Positions 27,829 through 36,317 of a stretch of 64,000 bases of DNA are shown piece after piece; within the stretch, counting starts at the first letter, position 1, and each line of letters starts with the position of its first letter. Position numbers and translations under genes: made by a program. Source of the stretch: Mycobacterium marseillense (GTDB lineage: Bacteria > Actinomycetota > Actinomycetes > Mycobacteriales > Mycobacteriaceae); contig NZ_AP022584.1 in the NCBI RefSeq assembly GCF_010731675.1, forward strand, positions 868,001 through 932,000. Direction: 5' to 3'. The notes below the pieces were generated by a model that worked only from the letters and a program-made list of their open reading frames with translations, was not told where the DNA came from and searched no databases.

Positions 27829-28281
27829 TCAGGCTAGGTCCGGTGCGACAGCGGCTGCTTCTCGATTCCTGATCGGTCTCGTCACCTGTTTGGCCACGCA
27901 TGCCGGTATGCCGGCCAGCGCATCGGTCGACTGCCGGCGGAAGGTGCTGGGCGGCACACCGACCAATTCGGTGAATCGACTGCTGAAGGTGCCCAATGAG
28001 GAGCAGCCGACCGCGAAGCACACCTCGGTGACGCTCAGGTCGCCGCGGCGAAGCAGCGCCATCGCGCGCTCGATGCGTCGCGTCATCAAGTAGGAGTACG
28101 GCGATTCGCCGTAGGCAGACCTGAATTCGCGGCTGAGGTGGCCCGCGGACATGTGCGCGTCACGGGCCAGCGCTTCGACGTTCAACGGCTGCGTGTAGTC
28201 CCGGTCGATGCGATCCCGGACACGGCGCAGCAGAACCAGCGTCCGAAGCCGCCGCGCCGTCGCGTCCGATCTGGCGGTCAC
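27829..28281 (-). CDS. Short AraC-family regulator
   Basis: About 150 residues, essentially only the double-HTH AraC domain: LNVEALARDAHMSAGHLSRE, SPYSYLMTRRIERAMALLRR and VTEVCFAVGCSSLGTFSSRF. There is no N-terminal ligand domain. The start is placed at GTG 28281 because the longer frame runs antisense-free into the neighbouring epimerase gene and lacks AraC character there. It lies 4 bp upstream of the VOC protein, a regulator-target pair seen in other actinobacteria. Confidence 0.8.
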   Translation of the reverse strand: MTARSDATARRLRTLVLLRRVRDRIDRDYTQPLNVEALARDAHMSAGHLSREFRSAYGESPYSYLMTRRIERAMALLRRGDLSVTEVCFAVGCSSLGTFSSRFTELVGVPPSTFRRQSTDALAGIPACVAKQVTRPIRNREAAAVAPDLA

Positions 28282-28297
28282 TCCGGGGTGCAATCGG

Positions 28298-29200
28298 TTA
28301 AACGCCGACAAGTTCGGGGTGGAACTTGGCCGCCATGCGGCGAATGCCCTCCTGCCAGTCGACGGTGGTGCCGCCGATGAGCTCGTGCATGCGGTCGACG
28401 GTCGTGGGGTTGCCGCGCAGCGCCTGTTCGCTCGCCTCGAAGACCGGTTCTTTGCCGACCAGCGAGCCGAGGTAGTCACACCACTCCTGCAGGCTCACGG
28501 TCTGGTCGCCACACCAGTTGACGGTGGTCGCCGGGACCGACGCGACCTCCAGCAGCTTGGGGATGGTGGCGATGATGTCGTCCTCGTGAATCGGGTTGTA
28601 GCGGGCCGGTTCACCGGGCGGGACCGGGATCGGGATGCCGGCCAGCATCATCTCCATGTGGTAGAACGGCCATCCGCCGTTGTCGCCGTAGGGGACGTTG
28701 AGCCGGGCGATCGTCGTGGGCAGCCCGATCACCCGCGCCACCGAACGGGCGACCACCTCGCCGGCGATTTTGGAGATGGAATACGTGGGAAACAGCGGCT
28801 TGTGGTTGTCACCCAGGGCGGAGCGCTCGCTGCGGGGGTCGTCGCCCGGCGGGTCGTAGACCGCGGCCGACGAGCAATGCAGGAAGGCCTTCGCCTCGCG
28901 GCAGTGCGCCATGAGCAGGCCGACCGATTCCGCGTTGGCCGCCAGGTCCTTGTCCCAACTACCGCTTTTGGCTACCGCCAAGTTGAGGACGTAATCGAAA
29001 TCCTTTGGTAAGCCGTTGAAGTCGCCGGCGGCCAAATTCACCGTCTCGCATCGGATTCCGGCCTCCTCGAGGCCGTGCCGCGCGGCGGGATCGGTGAAGC
29101 GGGCGATTCCCCACACTTCGTTGTCGGCCGCCAGCGCCCGGGCGATGGGGGTCGCTATCTGACCGGTCGGACCGGTGATCAGGATCTTCGAGCCGCGCAT
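28298..29200 (-). CDS. NAD-dependent epimerase/dehydratase-family protein
   Basis: 300 residues, extended SDR. Cofactor loop KILITGPTGQIATPIARALA (GxTGxI type), active-site FLHCSSAAVYDPPG, and YSISKIAGE for the YxxxK pair. C-terminal HEDDIIATIPKLLEVASVPA matches the substrate cap of NAD(P)-binding reductases of the progesterone 5-beta-reductase/isoflavone reductase style. ATG 29200 is chosen as it begins directly before strand 1. It is followed after 16 bp by the AraC gene, possibly in one transcript. Confidence 0.87.
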   Translation of the reverse strand: MRGSKILITGPTGQIATPIARALAADNEVWGIARFTDPAARHGLEEAGIRCETVNLAAGDFNGLPKDFDYVLNLAVAKSGSWDKDLAANAESVGLLMAHCREAKAFLHCSSAAVYDPPGDDPRSERSALGDNHKPLFPTYSISKIAGEVVARSVARVIGLPTTIARLNVPYGDNGGWPFYHMEMMLAGIPIPVPPGEPARYNPIHEDDIIATIPKLLEVASVPATTVNWCGDQTVSLQEWCDYLGSLVGKEPVFEASEQALRGNPTTVDRMHELIGGTTVDWQEGIRRMAAKFHPELVGV

Positions 29201-29271
29201 GGGCGCAATGCTAGCGAGGAGCCGATCGGCCGTCAGTGGATCGGTCAACGTTCTCCGGCCCGGATGGCGAA

Positions 29272-30456
29272 TCACAGCCCGGGCTGGTCGTCGATGATGC
29301 CCAGCCATATCTGCGCGACGTCGATGGCCACCTTCTCACTGATGAAGGCGTGCTGGGTTCCGGTGTAGATGTCACGGAAGGCGCGCTCCAGCCGGCTGCC
29401 CTCCCGGATGGAGCTGGTCCCGGCGACCAGGTGGGCCCACTCGGCGCAGCCCCGGGCGGTGTCGGTGGCGTAGACGGCGGCCACCCGCATGTCGGCGCGC
29501 AGGTCCGGTGTCAGCTCCTCCCCCGACGCCACCGCCGCCTCCGCGGTGGTGAACGCGTCGAGCACCAGCAGACGGGCCGCGCGCCAGGCCGCGCGGTGGT
29601 GCGCCAGTCCCTTCTGGAAGGTCGGGCGGCTGGCCAGCGACGCCATGTCGCTCATCCGGAATTTTGTCGCGGCCAGCTCTTGCACATCGTCGAGCATGCT
29701 CTTGGCGACCCCCAGCGCCCACGACGCGTGTCCGGCGGCGGTGACGGGCATCAGCCCCATCCGGGTGGCGGGCGACGTGCCGCGGCGGGGCCGCCGCGTG
29801 AACAGTTCGAACGTGCGGCCGGCGGGGACGAACACGTCGGTGGCGCTGTAGTCGTAGGAGCCGGTCCCCTTGAGCCCCTGGACAAACCAGCCGTCGTTGA
29901 AGCTGATCTCGCAGCGGGGAATGATGGCGACCCGCATCTCGGGGAAACCTTCACTGATCCAGCGCATCTCGCCGTTGTCCATCGGCAGGAATCCGGCCGC
30001 GACGTATTGCGAGTGGCCGATGCCCGAACCGAAGTTCCACGCGCCGGTGACGACGTAACCGCCGTCGACGGCAGCTCCCTGCCCGTTGGGAAAGAACTGA
30101 CCGCCCAGGGTGACGCGGTTGTCGTGGGCGGTGAACACCTCGGCAAAGCCCTCGTCGGGCAGGTAGGCCGCAGCGGCGAAGGACGACGGCAGATTGGCGA
30201 TCCCCACCCAGCCGAATGACCCGTCCTGCCAAGCCATTTCGATCCAGGTCTCGATCATCTCGGTGAACGACGGCTCGACGCCACCGGCCGCTATCGGGTT
30301 GAACGCCGCCATCAACCCGCTAGCCCACATCTCGTCGACGATCGCCGGAGTCAGCGTGCGCATGCGTTCGGATTCGGGGGCTTGTGCAGCAACCAGCTCG
30401 CGCATGCCGCGCGCCAGCGCGACAACCCGGTCTTCGGTGTCGGCGATCGAGGTCAT
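29272..30456 (-). CDS. Acyl-CoA dehydrogenase-fold protein, probably flavin monooxygenase (HsaA/DszC type)
   Basis: 394 residues. The layout is acyl-CoA dehydrogenase-like, but the markers GAWNFGSGIGHSQYVAAGFL, FVQGLKGTGSYDYSATDVFVP and the closing HAFISEKVAIDVAQIW match the group D two-component monooxygenases (HsaA, DszC, NcnH). The acyl-CoA catalytic Glu region is absent. Such enzymes use reduced flavin from a partner reductase and O2 to hydroxylate phenols or heteroaromatics. No reductase lies next to it. It is divergent from the NYN-domain gene across 76 bp. Confidence 0.85.
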   Translation of the reverse strand: MTSIADTEDRVVALARGMRELVAAQAPESERMRTLTPAIVDEMWASGLMAAFNPIAAGGVEPSFTEMIETWIEMAWQDGSFGWVGIANLPSSFAAAAYLPDEGFAEVFTAHDNRVTLGGQFFPNGQGAAVDGGYVVTGAWNFGSGIGHSQYVAAGFLPMDNGEMRWISEGFPEMRVAIIPRCEISFNDGWFVQGLKGTGSYDYSATDVFVPAGRTFELFTRRPRRGTSPATRMGLMPVTAAGHASWALGVAKSMLDDVQELAATKFRMSDMASLASRPTFQKGLAHHRAAWRAARLLVLDAFTTAEAAVASGEELTPDLRADMRVAAVYATDTARGCAEWAHLVAGTSSIREGSRLERAFRDIYTGTQHAFISEKVAIDVAQIWLGIIDDQPGL

Positions 30457-30532
30457 GGGGGTGACCGTATCAACCAGTCATGGCTTTGAGAACGAAAATC
30501 GGCCGTCGCGGCACGTCGTTTACGGTGTGGTT

Positions 30533-30913
30533 GTGCGCTGGATCGTCGACGGCATGAATGTGATCGGAAGCCGCCCCGATGGTTGGTGGAAGGACCGCGA
30601 GGGTGCGATGGTCACATTGGTGGAAACGCTGAATCGGTGGGCCTCGAGTCAAGGAGAAACGGTGACAGTGGTTTTTGAGCGACCGCCTTCGAGGGCCATC
30701 GCGTCGTCGGTGGTCGAGATCGCGCACGCACCCAGGGCGGCCGCGAATTCGGCCGACGATGAGATCGTGCGGCTCGTCGCGGCCGACTCTGCGCCGCACC
30801 ACATTCGCGTGGTGACGTCCGACCGCGCGCTGACTGAGCGGGTGCGAAACCTGGGCGCCTCCGTCCACCGGTCGGAAGGCTTCCGCGACCTCGTCGATCC
30901 GCGGGACCGATGA
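30533..30913 (+). CDS. NYN-domain (PIN-like) ribonuclease
   Basis: 126 residues of the YacP/NYN type: RWIVDGMNVIGSRPDGWWKD supplies the first acidic residue, NSADDEIVRLV the middle acidic pair, and VVTSDRALTERVRNLGASVH the third Asp. These form the PIN-like metal-dependent RNase site. The start is GTG 30533, just before the first strand; a second GTG at 30527 is possible. The stop overlaps the start of the nitronate monooxygenase gene by 4 bp (ATGA), so the two are coupled although no functional link is known. Confidence 0.82.
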   Translation: MRWIVDGMNVIGSRPDGWWKDREGAMVTLVETLNRWASSQGETVTVVFERPPSRAIASSVVEIAHAPRAAANSADDEIVRLVAADSAPHHIRVVTSDRALTERVRNLGASVHRSEGFRDLVDPRDR

Positions 30914-31884
30914 CCGCGGGCGAACCGGGCCCGGCGCCCAACCGGGTGTGCGCACTCGCGCGCATCGACATCCCGATCATGCAGGCGCCGATGACCTACA
31001 TCGCCGGCGCCCAACTGGCCGCGGCGGTGTCGAACGCCGGCGCGCTGGGCATCATCGAGACCACCTCGGATCAGGGTCGAGCCGACCTGCGGCGCGTACG
31101 CGACCTGACCGACGGCGCCGTGGGCGCCAACATCGCGCTGCTGTTCAACCGCGATCCCGCCATGCTGGAATTGCTTGTCGCCAATGACATTCGGTTCGTG
31201 ACCACCTCGGCCGGGGATCCCTCGCTGTTCACCGACCGGCTGCACGACGCGGGCATCACGGTCTTCCACGTGGTGGGCACCCTGGCCGCGGCGCGCAAGG
31301 CCGTCGACGCCGGGGTGGACGGGCTCGTGGTCGAAGGCGTCGAGGGTGGTGGGTTCAAGAACCGCTTCGGGGCGTCCACCATGGTGCTGCTGCCCTTGGT
31401 GGCGGCCCACGTCGACGTCCCCATCGTGGCCGCCGGCGGGATCTGCGACGCCCGATCGATGGCGGCCGCGTTCGTCCTCGGCGCCGAGGCGGTACAGATG
31501 GGCACGCGGCTACTCGCCTCGGCGGACTCGCCGGTGCACGGCAACCTCAAGCAAGCGGTCGTCGACGCCGACGAGACGGGCACGGTAATGCTCCCCCTCG
31601 ACGGCAAGCGAATGATGCGGGTCATCCGCACGCCCGCCGCCGAGCGGCTGGACGCCGCGACGTCCGCCGGTGAGGGCGCCGCGGCGCTGCAACGCGTGCA
31701 GCGGCTCTACTTCGACGGCGACCTGGACGCCAGCGTCGCCAACACCGGCCAGGTGGCCGGCCGGATCCACGACCTGCCCCCCGCCGCCGAGATCATCCAG
31801 CAGATGTGGAAAGGCTGCCGCGAGGCGCTGGCCGCCACCGCCGACCGCCTCGGGACGGTCGGCGATGGCGAAGCCGGCGCCTAG
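30910..31884 (+). CDS. Nitronate monooxygenase-family FMN protein
   Basis: 324 residues, FMN-binding TIM barrel (2-nitropropane dioxygenase family): IPIMQAPMTYIAGAQLAAAV, NAGALGIIETT, DGLVVEGVEGGGFKNRFG, PIVAAGGICDARSMAAAFVL and GAEAVQMGTRLLASADS. The loop that in class I enzymes contains the catalytic His reads EGVEGGGFKN, without the usual GGHxG, so it belongs to the enoyl-reductase-like group and may not oxidise nitronates. It is translationally coupled to the NYN gene. Confidence 0.88.
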   Translation: MTAGEPGPAPNRVCALARIDIPIMQAPMTYIAGAQLAAAVSNAGALGIIETTSDQGRADLRRVRDLTDGAVGANIALLFNRDPAMLELLVANDIRFVTTSAGDPSLFTDRLHDAGITVFHVVGTLAAARKAVDAGVDGLVVEGVEGGGFKNRFGASTMVLLPLVAAHVDVPIVAAGGICDARSMAAAFVLGAEAVQMGTRLLASADSPVHGNLKQAVVDADETGTVMLPLDGKRMMRVIRTPAAERLDAATSAGEGAAALQRVQRLYFDGDLDASVANTGQVAGRIHDLPPAAEIIQQMWKGCREALAATADRLGTVGDGEAGA

Positions 31885-31896
31885 CGCGCCGTGAGA

Positions 31897-32391
31897 TCAG
31901 CCCGCCGCGGCCAGTGCGGCGTCGTAGTTGGGCTCCTGCGCGATCTCGGGCACCAACTCGGTGTAGGCGACATTGCCGTCGGCGCCGATCACCACGATGG
32001 CCCGCGCAAGCAGCCCGGCCATCGGACCGTCGGTGAGGGTCACCCCGTAGTCCTCGCCGAAGCTGTCCCGGAACGCCGACGCCGTCTTGACGTTCTCGAT
32101 GCCCTCGGCGCCACAGAAGCGCGCCTGCGCGAACGGCAGATCCTTCGAGACGTTCACGACGGTCGCCCCGCCCCCGGCGGCGCGCTCGTTGAAGGTCCGC
32201 ACGCTGGTCGCGCACACCGGCGTGTCGATGGACGGAAAGATGTTGAGCACCACGGGCTTACCGCCGAATTGCTCGCTGCTGACCGGGGCCAGATCGCCGC
32301 CCGTCAGGCTGAAGCCCGGGGCTTTGGATCCGACGGCAGGCAGCTCGCCGACAGTGTTGATCGGGTTTCCACGCAACGTTATCTGTGCCAT
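31897..32391 (-). CDS. tpx: Thiol peroxidase Tpx
   Basis: 164 residues, atypical 2-Cys peroxiredoxin, reducing H2O2 and alkyl peroxides with thioredoxin. Starts MAQITLRGNPINTVGELPAV. The peroxidatic Cys is in PSIDTPVCATSVRTF and the resolving Cys in FAQARFCGAEG. The family hallmark DTPVC is intact. ATG 32391 gives the usual length (165 in M. tuberculosis Tpx); a codon pair upstream is not needed. It is convergent with the nitronate monooxygenase gene (12 bp) and divergent from the GlxA-type regulator. Confidence 0.96.
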   Translation of the reverse strand: MAQITLRGNPINTVGELPAVGSKAPGFSLTGGDLAPVSSEQFGGKPVVLNIFPSIDTPVCATSVRTFNERAAGGGATVVNVSKDLPFAQARFCGAEGIENVKTASAFRDSFGEDYGVTLTDGPMAGLLARAIVVIGADGNVAYTELVPEIAQEPNYDAALAAAG

Positions 32392-32510
32392 GGGCACAGT
32401 CTGCCAACACCGCTTCCGACGTCACGGGGCAGGGTGCGCGCAGGCCCGTGTCCTAATTAGTGGGATAGATGGCGTAGACGACACACCCTGCTATGCCCAA
32501 CACTGGGTTC

Positions 32511-33461
32511 ATGCCTCGCAAGGTGGTCATCGCCGGGTATCCGGGGGTGCAGCCGCTCGACGTGGTCGGACCGCACGACGTGTTCACGACCGCGTCGCTG
32601 TTGACGGGCGGCAGCTACGACGTCACCGTGGCCTCGGTCGACGGCCGACCAGTGTCGACGCCCACCGGGCTGGCCTTCGTCGCCACGCCGTTGCCGGATC
32701 CGGGCGACCCGATCGACACGGTCGTGCTGCCCGGCGGCGGCGGGATCGACGCGGCGCGCGCCGACGCCGAGCTCGTCGCCTGGGTCAAGGCCGTCGCCGG
32801 ACATGCCCGGCGCCTGGTGACGGTGTGCACCGGCGCATTCCTCGCCGCGCAGGCGGGGCTGCTGGACGGGCAGCGGGTGACCACGCACTGGGCCTTCGCG
32901 GAACGTTTGGCGAGCGAGTTCCCCGCTATCGACGTCGACGCCGACCCGATCTTCGTCCGGAGCTCCGAGACCGTGTGGACCGCGGCGGGGGTCACGGCGG
33001 GCATCGACCTCGCGCTCGCGCTGATCGAGGAGGACCACGGCACCGAGGTCGCCCAGACGGTGGCGCGTTGGCTGGTGCTGTATCTGCGCCGCCCCGGCGG
33101 GCAGACGCAGTTCGCGGCGCCGGTGTGGATGCCGCGGGCCCGGCGCGACTCGATCCGCGAGGTGCAGGAGACCATCGAGGCCGAACCGGGCGGCCCGCAC
33201 AGCGTCGACGATCTGGCCCGCCGGGCGGCGATGAGCCCGCGCCACTTCACCCGCGTGTTCACCGCGGAAATCGGCGAGGCGCCCGGCCAATACGTCGAGC
33301 GCATCCGCACCGAAGCCGCGCGCCGCCAGTTGGAGGAGACCGACGACACCGTCGTCGCGATCGCCGCCCGGTGCGGGTTCGGTACCGCCGAAACGATGCG
33401 CCGCAATTTCCTTCGCCGCGTGGGCATTTCGCCCGATCAGTACCGCAAAGCCTTCGCTTAG
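32511..33461 (+). CDS. GlxA-type regulator: DJ-1/PfpI domain plus AraC HTH
   Basis: 316 residues. The N-terminal DJ-1/PfpI domain (KVVIAGYPGVQPLDVVGPHD; VVLPGGGGIDA; LVTVCTGAFLAAQAGLLDG with its nucleophile-elbow Cys) senses an unknown ligand. The C-terminal AraC domain contains SVDDLARRAAMSPRHFTRVF and VVAIAARCGFGTAETMRRNF. A start at ATG 32493 would add six residues. It lies 18 bp upstream of a second DJ-1 domain protein, so regulator and enzyme probably form an operon acting on the same compound. Confidence 0.9.
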   Translation: MPRKVVIAGYPGVQPLDVVGPHDVFTTASLLTGGSYDVTVASVDGRPVSTPTGLAFVATPLPDPGDPIDTVVLPGGGGIDAARADAELVAWVKAVAGHARRLVTVCTGAFLAAQAGLLDGQRVTTHWAFAERLASEFPAIDVDADPIFVRSSETVWTAAGVTAGIDLALALIEEDHGTEVAQTVARWLVLYLRRPGGQTQFAAPVWMPRARRDSIREVQETIEAEPGGPHSVDDLARRAAMSPRHFTRVFTAEIGEAPGQYVERIRTEAARRQLEETDDTVVAIAARCGFGTAETMRRNFLRRVGISPDQYRKAFA

Positions 33462-33479
33462 CCGGAAAGGACGACACTC

Positions 33480-34247
33480 ATGACCCAAATCGCCATGGTG
33501 GCCTATCCAGGATTCACCGCGCTGGACATGATCGGCCCCTATGAGGTGCTGCGCAACCTCCCCGGCGCCGAGGTGCGGTTCGTCTGGCACGAGTCCGGCC
33601 CGATCACCGCCGACTCCGGCGTGCTGGTCATCGGCGCCACGCACACCCTGGCCGAAACACCTTCTCCGGACGTCATTCTCGTCCCCGGCGGCCCCTCAAC
33701 CCCGGTCCATGCGCGCGACGACGCGCTGCTCGACTGGCTGCGCCGCGCGCACCGCACCGCGAGTTGGACGGCGTCGGTGTGTTCGGGCTCAGTGATCCTG
33801 GCGGCCGCAGGCCTGCTCGAGGGTCGGCGGGCGACGTCGCACTGGCTGACGATTCCCGCGCTGAAAGCCTTCGGCGCCGTCCCCGTGGCCGACGAACGAA
33901 TCGTGCACCAGGACGACATTGTCACCAGCGCGGGCGTGTCTGCCGGGCTCGACCTCGCGCTGTGGCTGGCCGGGCAGATCGGCGGCGAAAACCGGGCCAA
34001 GGCAATCCAACTCGCGCTCGAATACGACCCGCAGCCGCCGTTCGACTCGGGCCACATGTCGAAGGCGTCGGCCACCACGAAGGCCGCGGCGACTGCGCTG
34101 CTGTCCAAGGACGGCGTGAAGCCCGCCAACGTCAAGGCCACGGCCTTGCTGGCCTGGGAGCAGGCGCTGGGCAAGGTGCGGTCGCGGCGGCGGCGGCGGT
34201 CGAATTCCAACGCCGAGTGTGCGATTCACGACGCGATACGCCGGTGA
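33480..34247 (+). CDS. DJ-1/PfpI protein resembling isonitrile hydratase
   Basis: 255 residues. The N-terminal TQIAMVAYPGFTALDMIGPY, nucleophile region TASVCSGSVILAAAGLLEGR, HWLTIPALKAFGAVPVAD and closing AIQLALEYDPQPPFDSGH follow the layout of Pseudomonas isonitrile hydratase InhA (which I recall as 228 residues ending with a similar LEY-PPF segment). The residue after the catalytic Cys is Ser instead of Thr. A 50-residue basic tail (KVRSRRRRRS) is extra. It would hydrate isonitriles to N-formamides. The start ATG 33480 has GGAAAGGA upstream. Confidence 0.8.
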   Translation: MTQIAMVAYPGFTALDMIGPYEVLRNLPGAEVRFVWHESGPITADSGVLVIGATHTLAETPSPDVILVPGGPSTPVHARDDALLDWLRRAHRTASWTASVCSGSVILAAAGLLEGRRATSHWLTIPALKAFGAVPVADERIVHQDDIVTSAGVSAGLDLALWLAGQIGGENRAKAIQLALEYDPQPPFDSGHMSKASATTKAAATALLSKDGVKPANVKATALLAWEQALGKVRSRRRRRSNSNAECAIHDAIRR

Positions 34248-34280
34248 TGCGTCGCAGACCGCACGCTCGGCGGTAGGACG

Positions 34281-34757
34281 CTAGGCGTTGGGCTGCAGGA
34301 TCTCCGTCGTGGCGAGCTGCCCGCCGGCCTGCATCCACGCCGCGACGACACGGGGTGCGTCACGATCGGGGTTGTAGATGTCCTCCTCGCTGGAGAACAG
34401 GCCGCCGCCGGCATAGACCAGCCGGGTCCAGTTGGGGAACCAAAACGGTTCGCCCTCCGGATCGGTGGGATGGTCCAGCAGGTTCTTGATCATGACGACG
34501 ACGGCGTCGTTGTCCTCGTCGTGGGCGATCCAGTCGTTGGGAAAGCGCATGTGCGGAAAGGGCGCCATCACCGCGACGATCCAGTCCCGGACCGCCTCGC
34601 GCCCGTGGAAGACGCCGTAGTGATGCTCGGTGTAGACGACGTCTTCGGTGAACAGATCCGCGAACGGGCGCCAGTCGCCCGACGCGCTGCATCCTTCGAC
34701 GACCTTGGTGTAGTTCTCGACGGCTTTGTCGATTTCTGCCCTGCTGAATTTGCCCAT
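34281..34757 (-). CDS. SnoaL-like / NTF2-fold protein
   Basis: 158 residues with the cone-shaped NTF2-like fold: ENYTKVVEGCSASGDWRPFA, FTEDVVYTEHHYGVFHGREA, DWIVAVMAPFPHMRFP and WTRLVYAGGGLFSSEEDIYN. Acidic/His pocket residues resemble ketosteroid isomerase and SnoaL cyclases, but a catalytic Asp-Tyr pair cannot be assigned. ATG 34757 is chosen over the longer frame, which runs into the SDR promoter. It is divergent from an SDR across a 59-bp gap with a KstR-like site, suggesting steroid or polyketide chemistry (inference). Confidence 0.82.
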   Translation of the reverse strand: MGKFSRAEIDKAVENYTKVVEGCSASGDWRPFADLFTEDVVYTEHHYGVFHGREAVRDWIVAVMAPFPHMRFPNDWIAHDEDNDAVVVMIKNLLDHPTDPEGEPFWFPNWTRLVYAGGGLFSSEEDIYNPDRDAPRVVAAWMQAGGQLATTEILQPNA

Positions 34758-34768
34758 AGCGGACACAT

Positions 34769-34782
34769 TAGAACGTGTTTCG
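34769..34782. promoter_or_regulatory. KstR-like operator between SnoaL and SDR genes
   Basis: TAGAACGTGTTTCG matches the published KstR pattern TnnAACnnGTTnnA except for its last base. It lies 12 bp from the SnoaL-like start and 35 bp from the SDR start, where one dimer could control both. Confidence 0.4.
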
Positions 34783-34816
34783 GTTTTGGGTTGCCCGTTG
34801 CGAATAGGGTTGTCGA

Positions 34817-35596
34817 ATGAACGTGTGGGAGCAGTTCGACTTGCGCGGCAAGCGGGCGTTGGTGACCGGTGCGTCCAGCGGCATCGGCAAGAACGTGGCC
34901 CAGGCGTATCTGCAAGCCGGCGCCCACGTGGCCCTCGCGGCACGGAATTTCGAAGCCTTGCAACGCGTCGCCGGCGAGCTGGCCGCAGACCGCAGCGACG
35001 TCCACGGCAAGGTGGTGCCGATCCGTTGTGACGTGACGCAACCGGACCAGGTGGGCGTCATGGTGGACCGGGTGATCGCGGAGTTGGGCGGCATCGATAT
35101 CGCCGTGTGCAACGCAGGGATCATCTCCGTCACCCCGATGCTGGAGATGTCGCCGGAAGAGTTCCAGCGCATCCAGGACACCAACGTGACCGGAGTCTTT
35201 CTCACCGCGCAGGCGGCGGCCCGGGCGATGGTCCGGCAGGGAGAAGGCGGCGCCATCATCACCACGGCCTCGATGTCGGGGCACATCATCAATGTCCCGC
35301 AGCAGGTTGGCCATTACTGCGCCTCCAAGGCGGCCGTCATCCACCTGACCAAGGCGATGGCCGTCGAATTCGCCCCACACAACATTCGGGTCAACAGCGT
35401 CAGTCCCGGCTACATCCGCACCGAGCTCGTCGAGCCCCTCGAGGAGTACCACCGCGTGTGGGAACCCAAGATTCCGCTCGGACGCATCGGCCGGCCCGAG
35501 GAACTCACCGGCCTCTACCTGTATCTGGCCAGTGAGGCGTCCAGCTACATGACCGGTTCGGACCTCGTCATCGACGGCGGCTACAGCTGCCCGTAG
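34817..35596 (+). CDS. Short-chain dehydrogenase/reductase
   Basis: 259 residues, classical SDR. Cofactor loop ALVTGASSGIGKNVAQAYLQ; LAARN after strand 2 suggests NADP(H); CNAGIIS in place of NNAG; catalytic Ser in TTASMSGHI; YCASKAA gives YxxxK; SGSDLVIDGGYSC closes. It is divergent from the SnoaL-like gene, with a KstR-like operator between them, so it may reduce or oxidise a steroid-ring or side-chain alcohol. No close functional assignment can be made from sequence alone. Confidence 0.9.
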   Translation: MNVWEQFDLRGKRALVTGASSGIGKNVAQAYLQAGAHVALAARNFEALQRVAGELAADRSDVHGKVVPIRCDVTQPDQVGVMVDRVIAELGGIDIAVCNAGIISVTPMLEMSPEEFQRIQDTNVTGVFLTAQAAARAMVRQGEGGAIITTASMSGHIINVPQQVGHYCASKAAVIHLTKAMAVEFAPHNIRVNSVSPGYIRTELVEPLEEYHRVWEPKIPLGRIGRPEELTGLYLYLASEASSYMTGSDLVIDGGYSCP

Positions 35597-35603
35597 CGCG
35601 CCA

Positions 35604-36278
35604 TCACCGCTCGATCTCGCCGGAGATCCCGCGCTCGATGTTCGCCCGTGCGCCCGACGGCAGCACCAACACACCGTCGAGTTCGTTACGCGCCAGCTCG
35701 TAGGCGCGCTGACGTTCGTGCGCCGCCGCCGCGGGGTCGGCCGCCACCCGCAGCAGGCTTTGGGCGCGCGCAATTCGTTGCTGGTCCGCGCGGGAAAAGT
35801 CGTTGCGGCGCCGGCGTATCGCTTCGGCCTCCGCGGCGTTGAACGCGGTCGCGTAATCCTCGACGGCGGCCATGTATTGCGCGGCGGCGTCGCGATCGTC
35901 GAGGAGATCTTCGGCCTTGGCGGGCCGCAGAAACTCGGCGCGGAGTTTGGCTTTGTGGAACGCGACCGTCAGCGCATCGCGCATGTCGGTCATGAGCGGG
36001 AAGTCCAGCAGCTTGGCGACGTCGAGTTCGTACTCGAGCCAGCGATCGTCGGTGCGCTTGTGCTCGTCGAGGACGCGCCGGATCGCACGCCACTGGGCCG
36101 CGTGGTTGTGCGCGCCCGCGCCGGCGGGCGCGTCGGGCAGTGGGGTCCGGTCGGCCTCCCGCGCCTGCTCGTCGGCGCGCCGCCGGTAGGCGCCGAATGC
36201 GCGCACCGCGGCGATGATCGCGCCCGTCAGCGGCAGGATGAGGATCAGCAGCTCCGCGAACCGGAATAGCAAGCCCAC
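35604..36278 (-). CDS. Membrane-anchored hypothetical protein
   Basis: 224 residues. One N-terminal transmembrane helix (LFRFAELLILILPLTGAIIA) is followed by a basic stretch (FGAYRRRADEQ), so the remaining helical, highly charged body should face the cytoplasm. The body has Ala/Glu/Arg-rich helices (EDLLDDRDAAAQYMAAVEDY; QRIARAQSLLRVAADPAAAA) with no recognisable enzyme motif. I do not recognise a function. It is tail-to-tail with the SDR (7-bp gap) and upstream-adjacent to the fatty acyl-AMP ligase gene end. Confidence 0.75.
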   Translation of the reverse strand: MGLLFRFAELLILILPLTGAIIAAVRAFGAYRRRADEQAREADRTPLPDAPAGAGAHNHAAQWRAIRRVLDEHKRTDDRWLEYELDVAKLLDFPLMTDMRDALTVAFHKAKLRAEFLRPAKAEDLLDDRDAAAQYMAAVEDYATAFNAAEAEAIRRRRNDFSRADQQRIARAQSLLRVAADPAAAAHERQRAYELARNELDGVLVLPSGARANIERGISGEIER

Positions 36279-36317
36279 ATGGCCAGGATGCCATCAGGGC
36301 CGCCGGCGCCGGCCACC

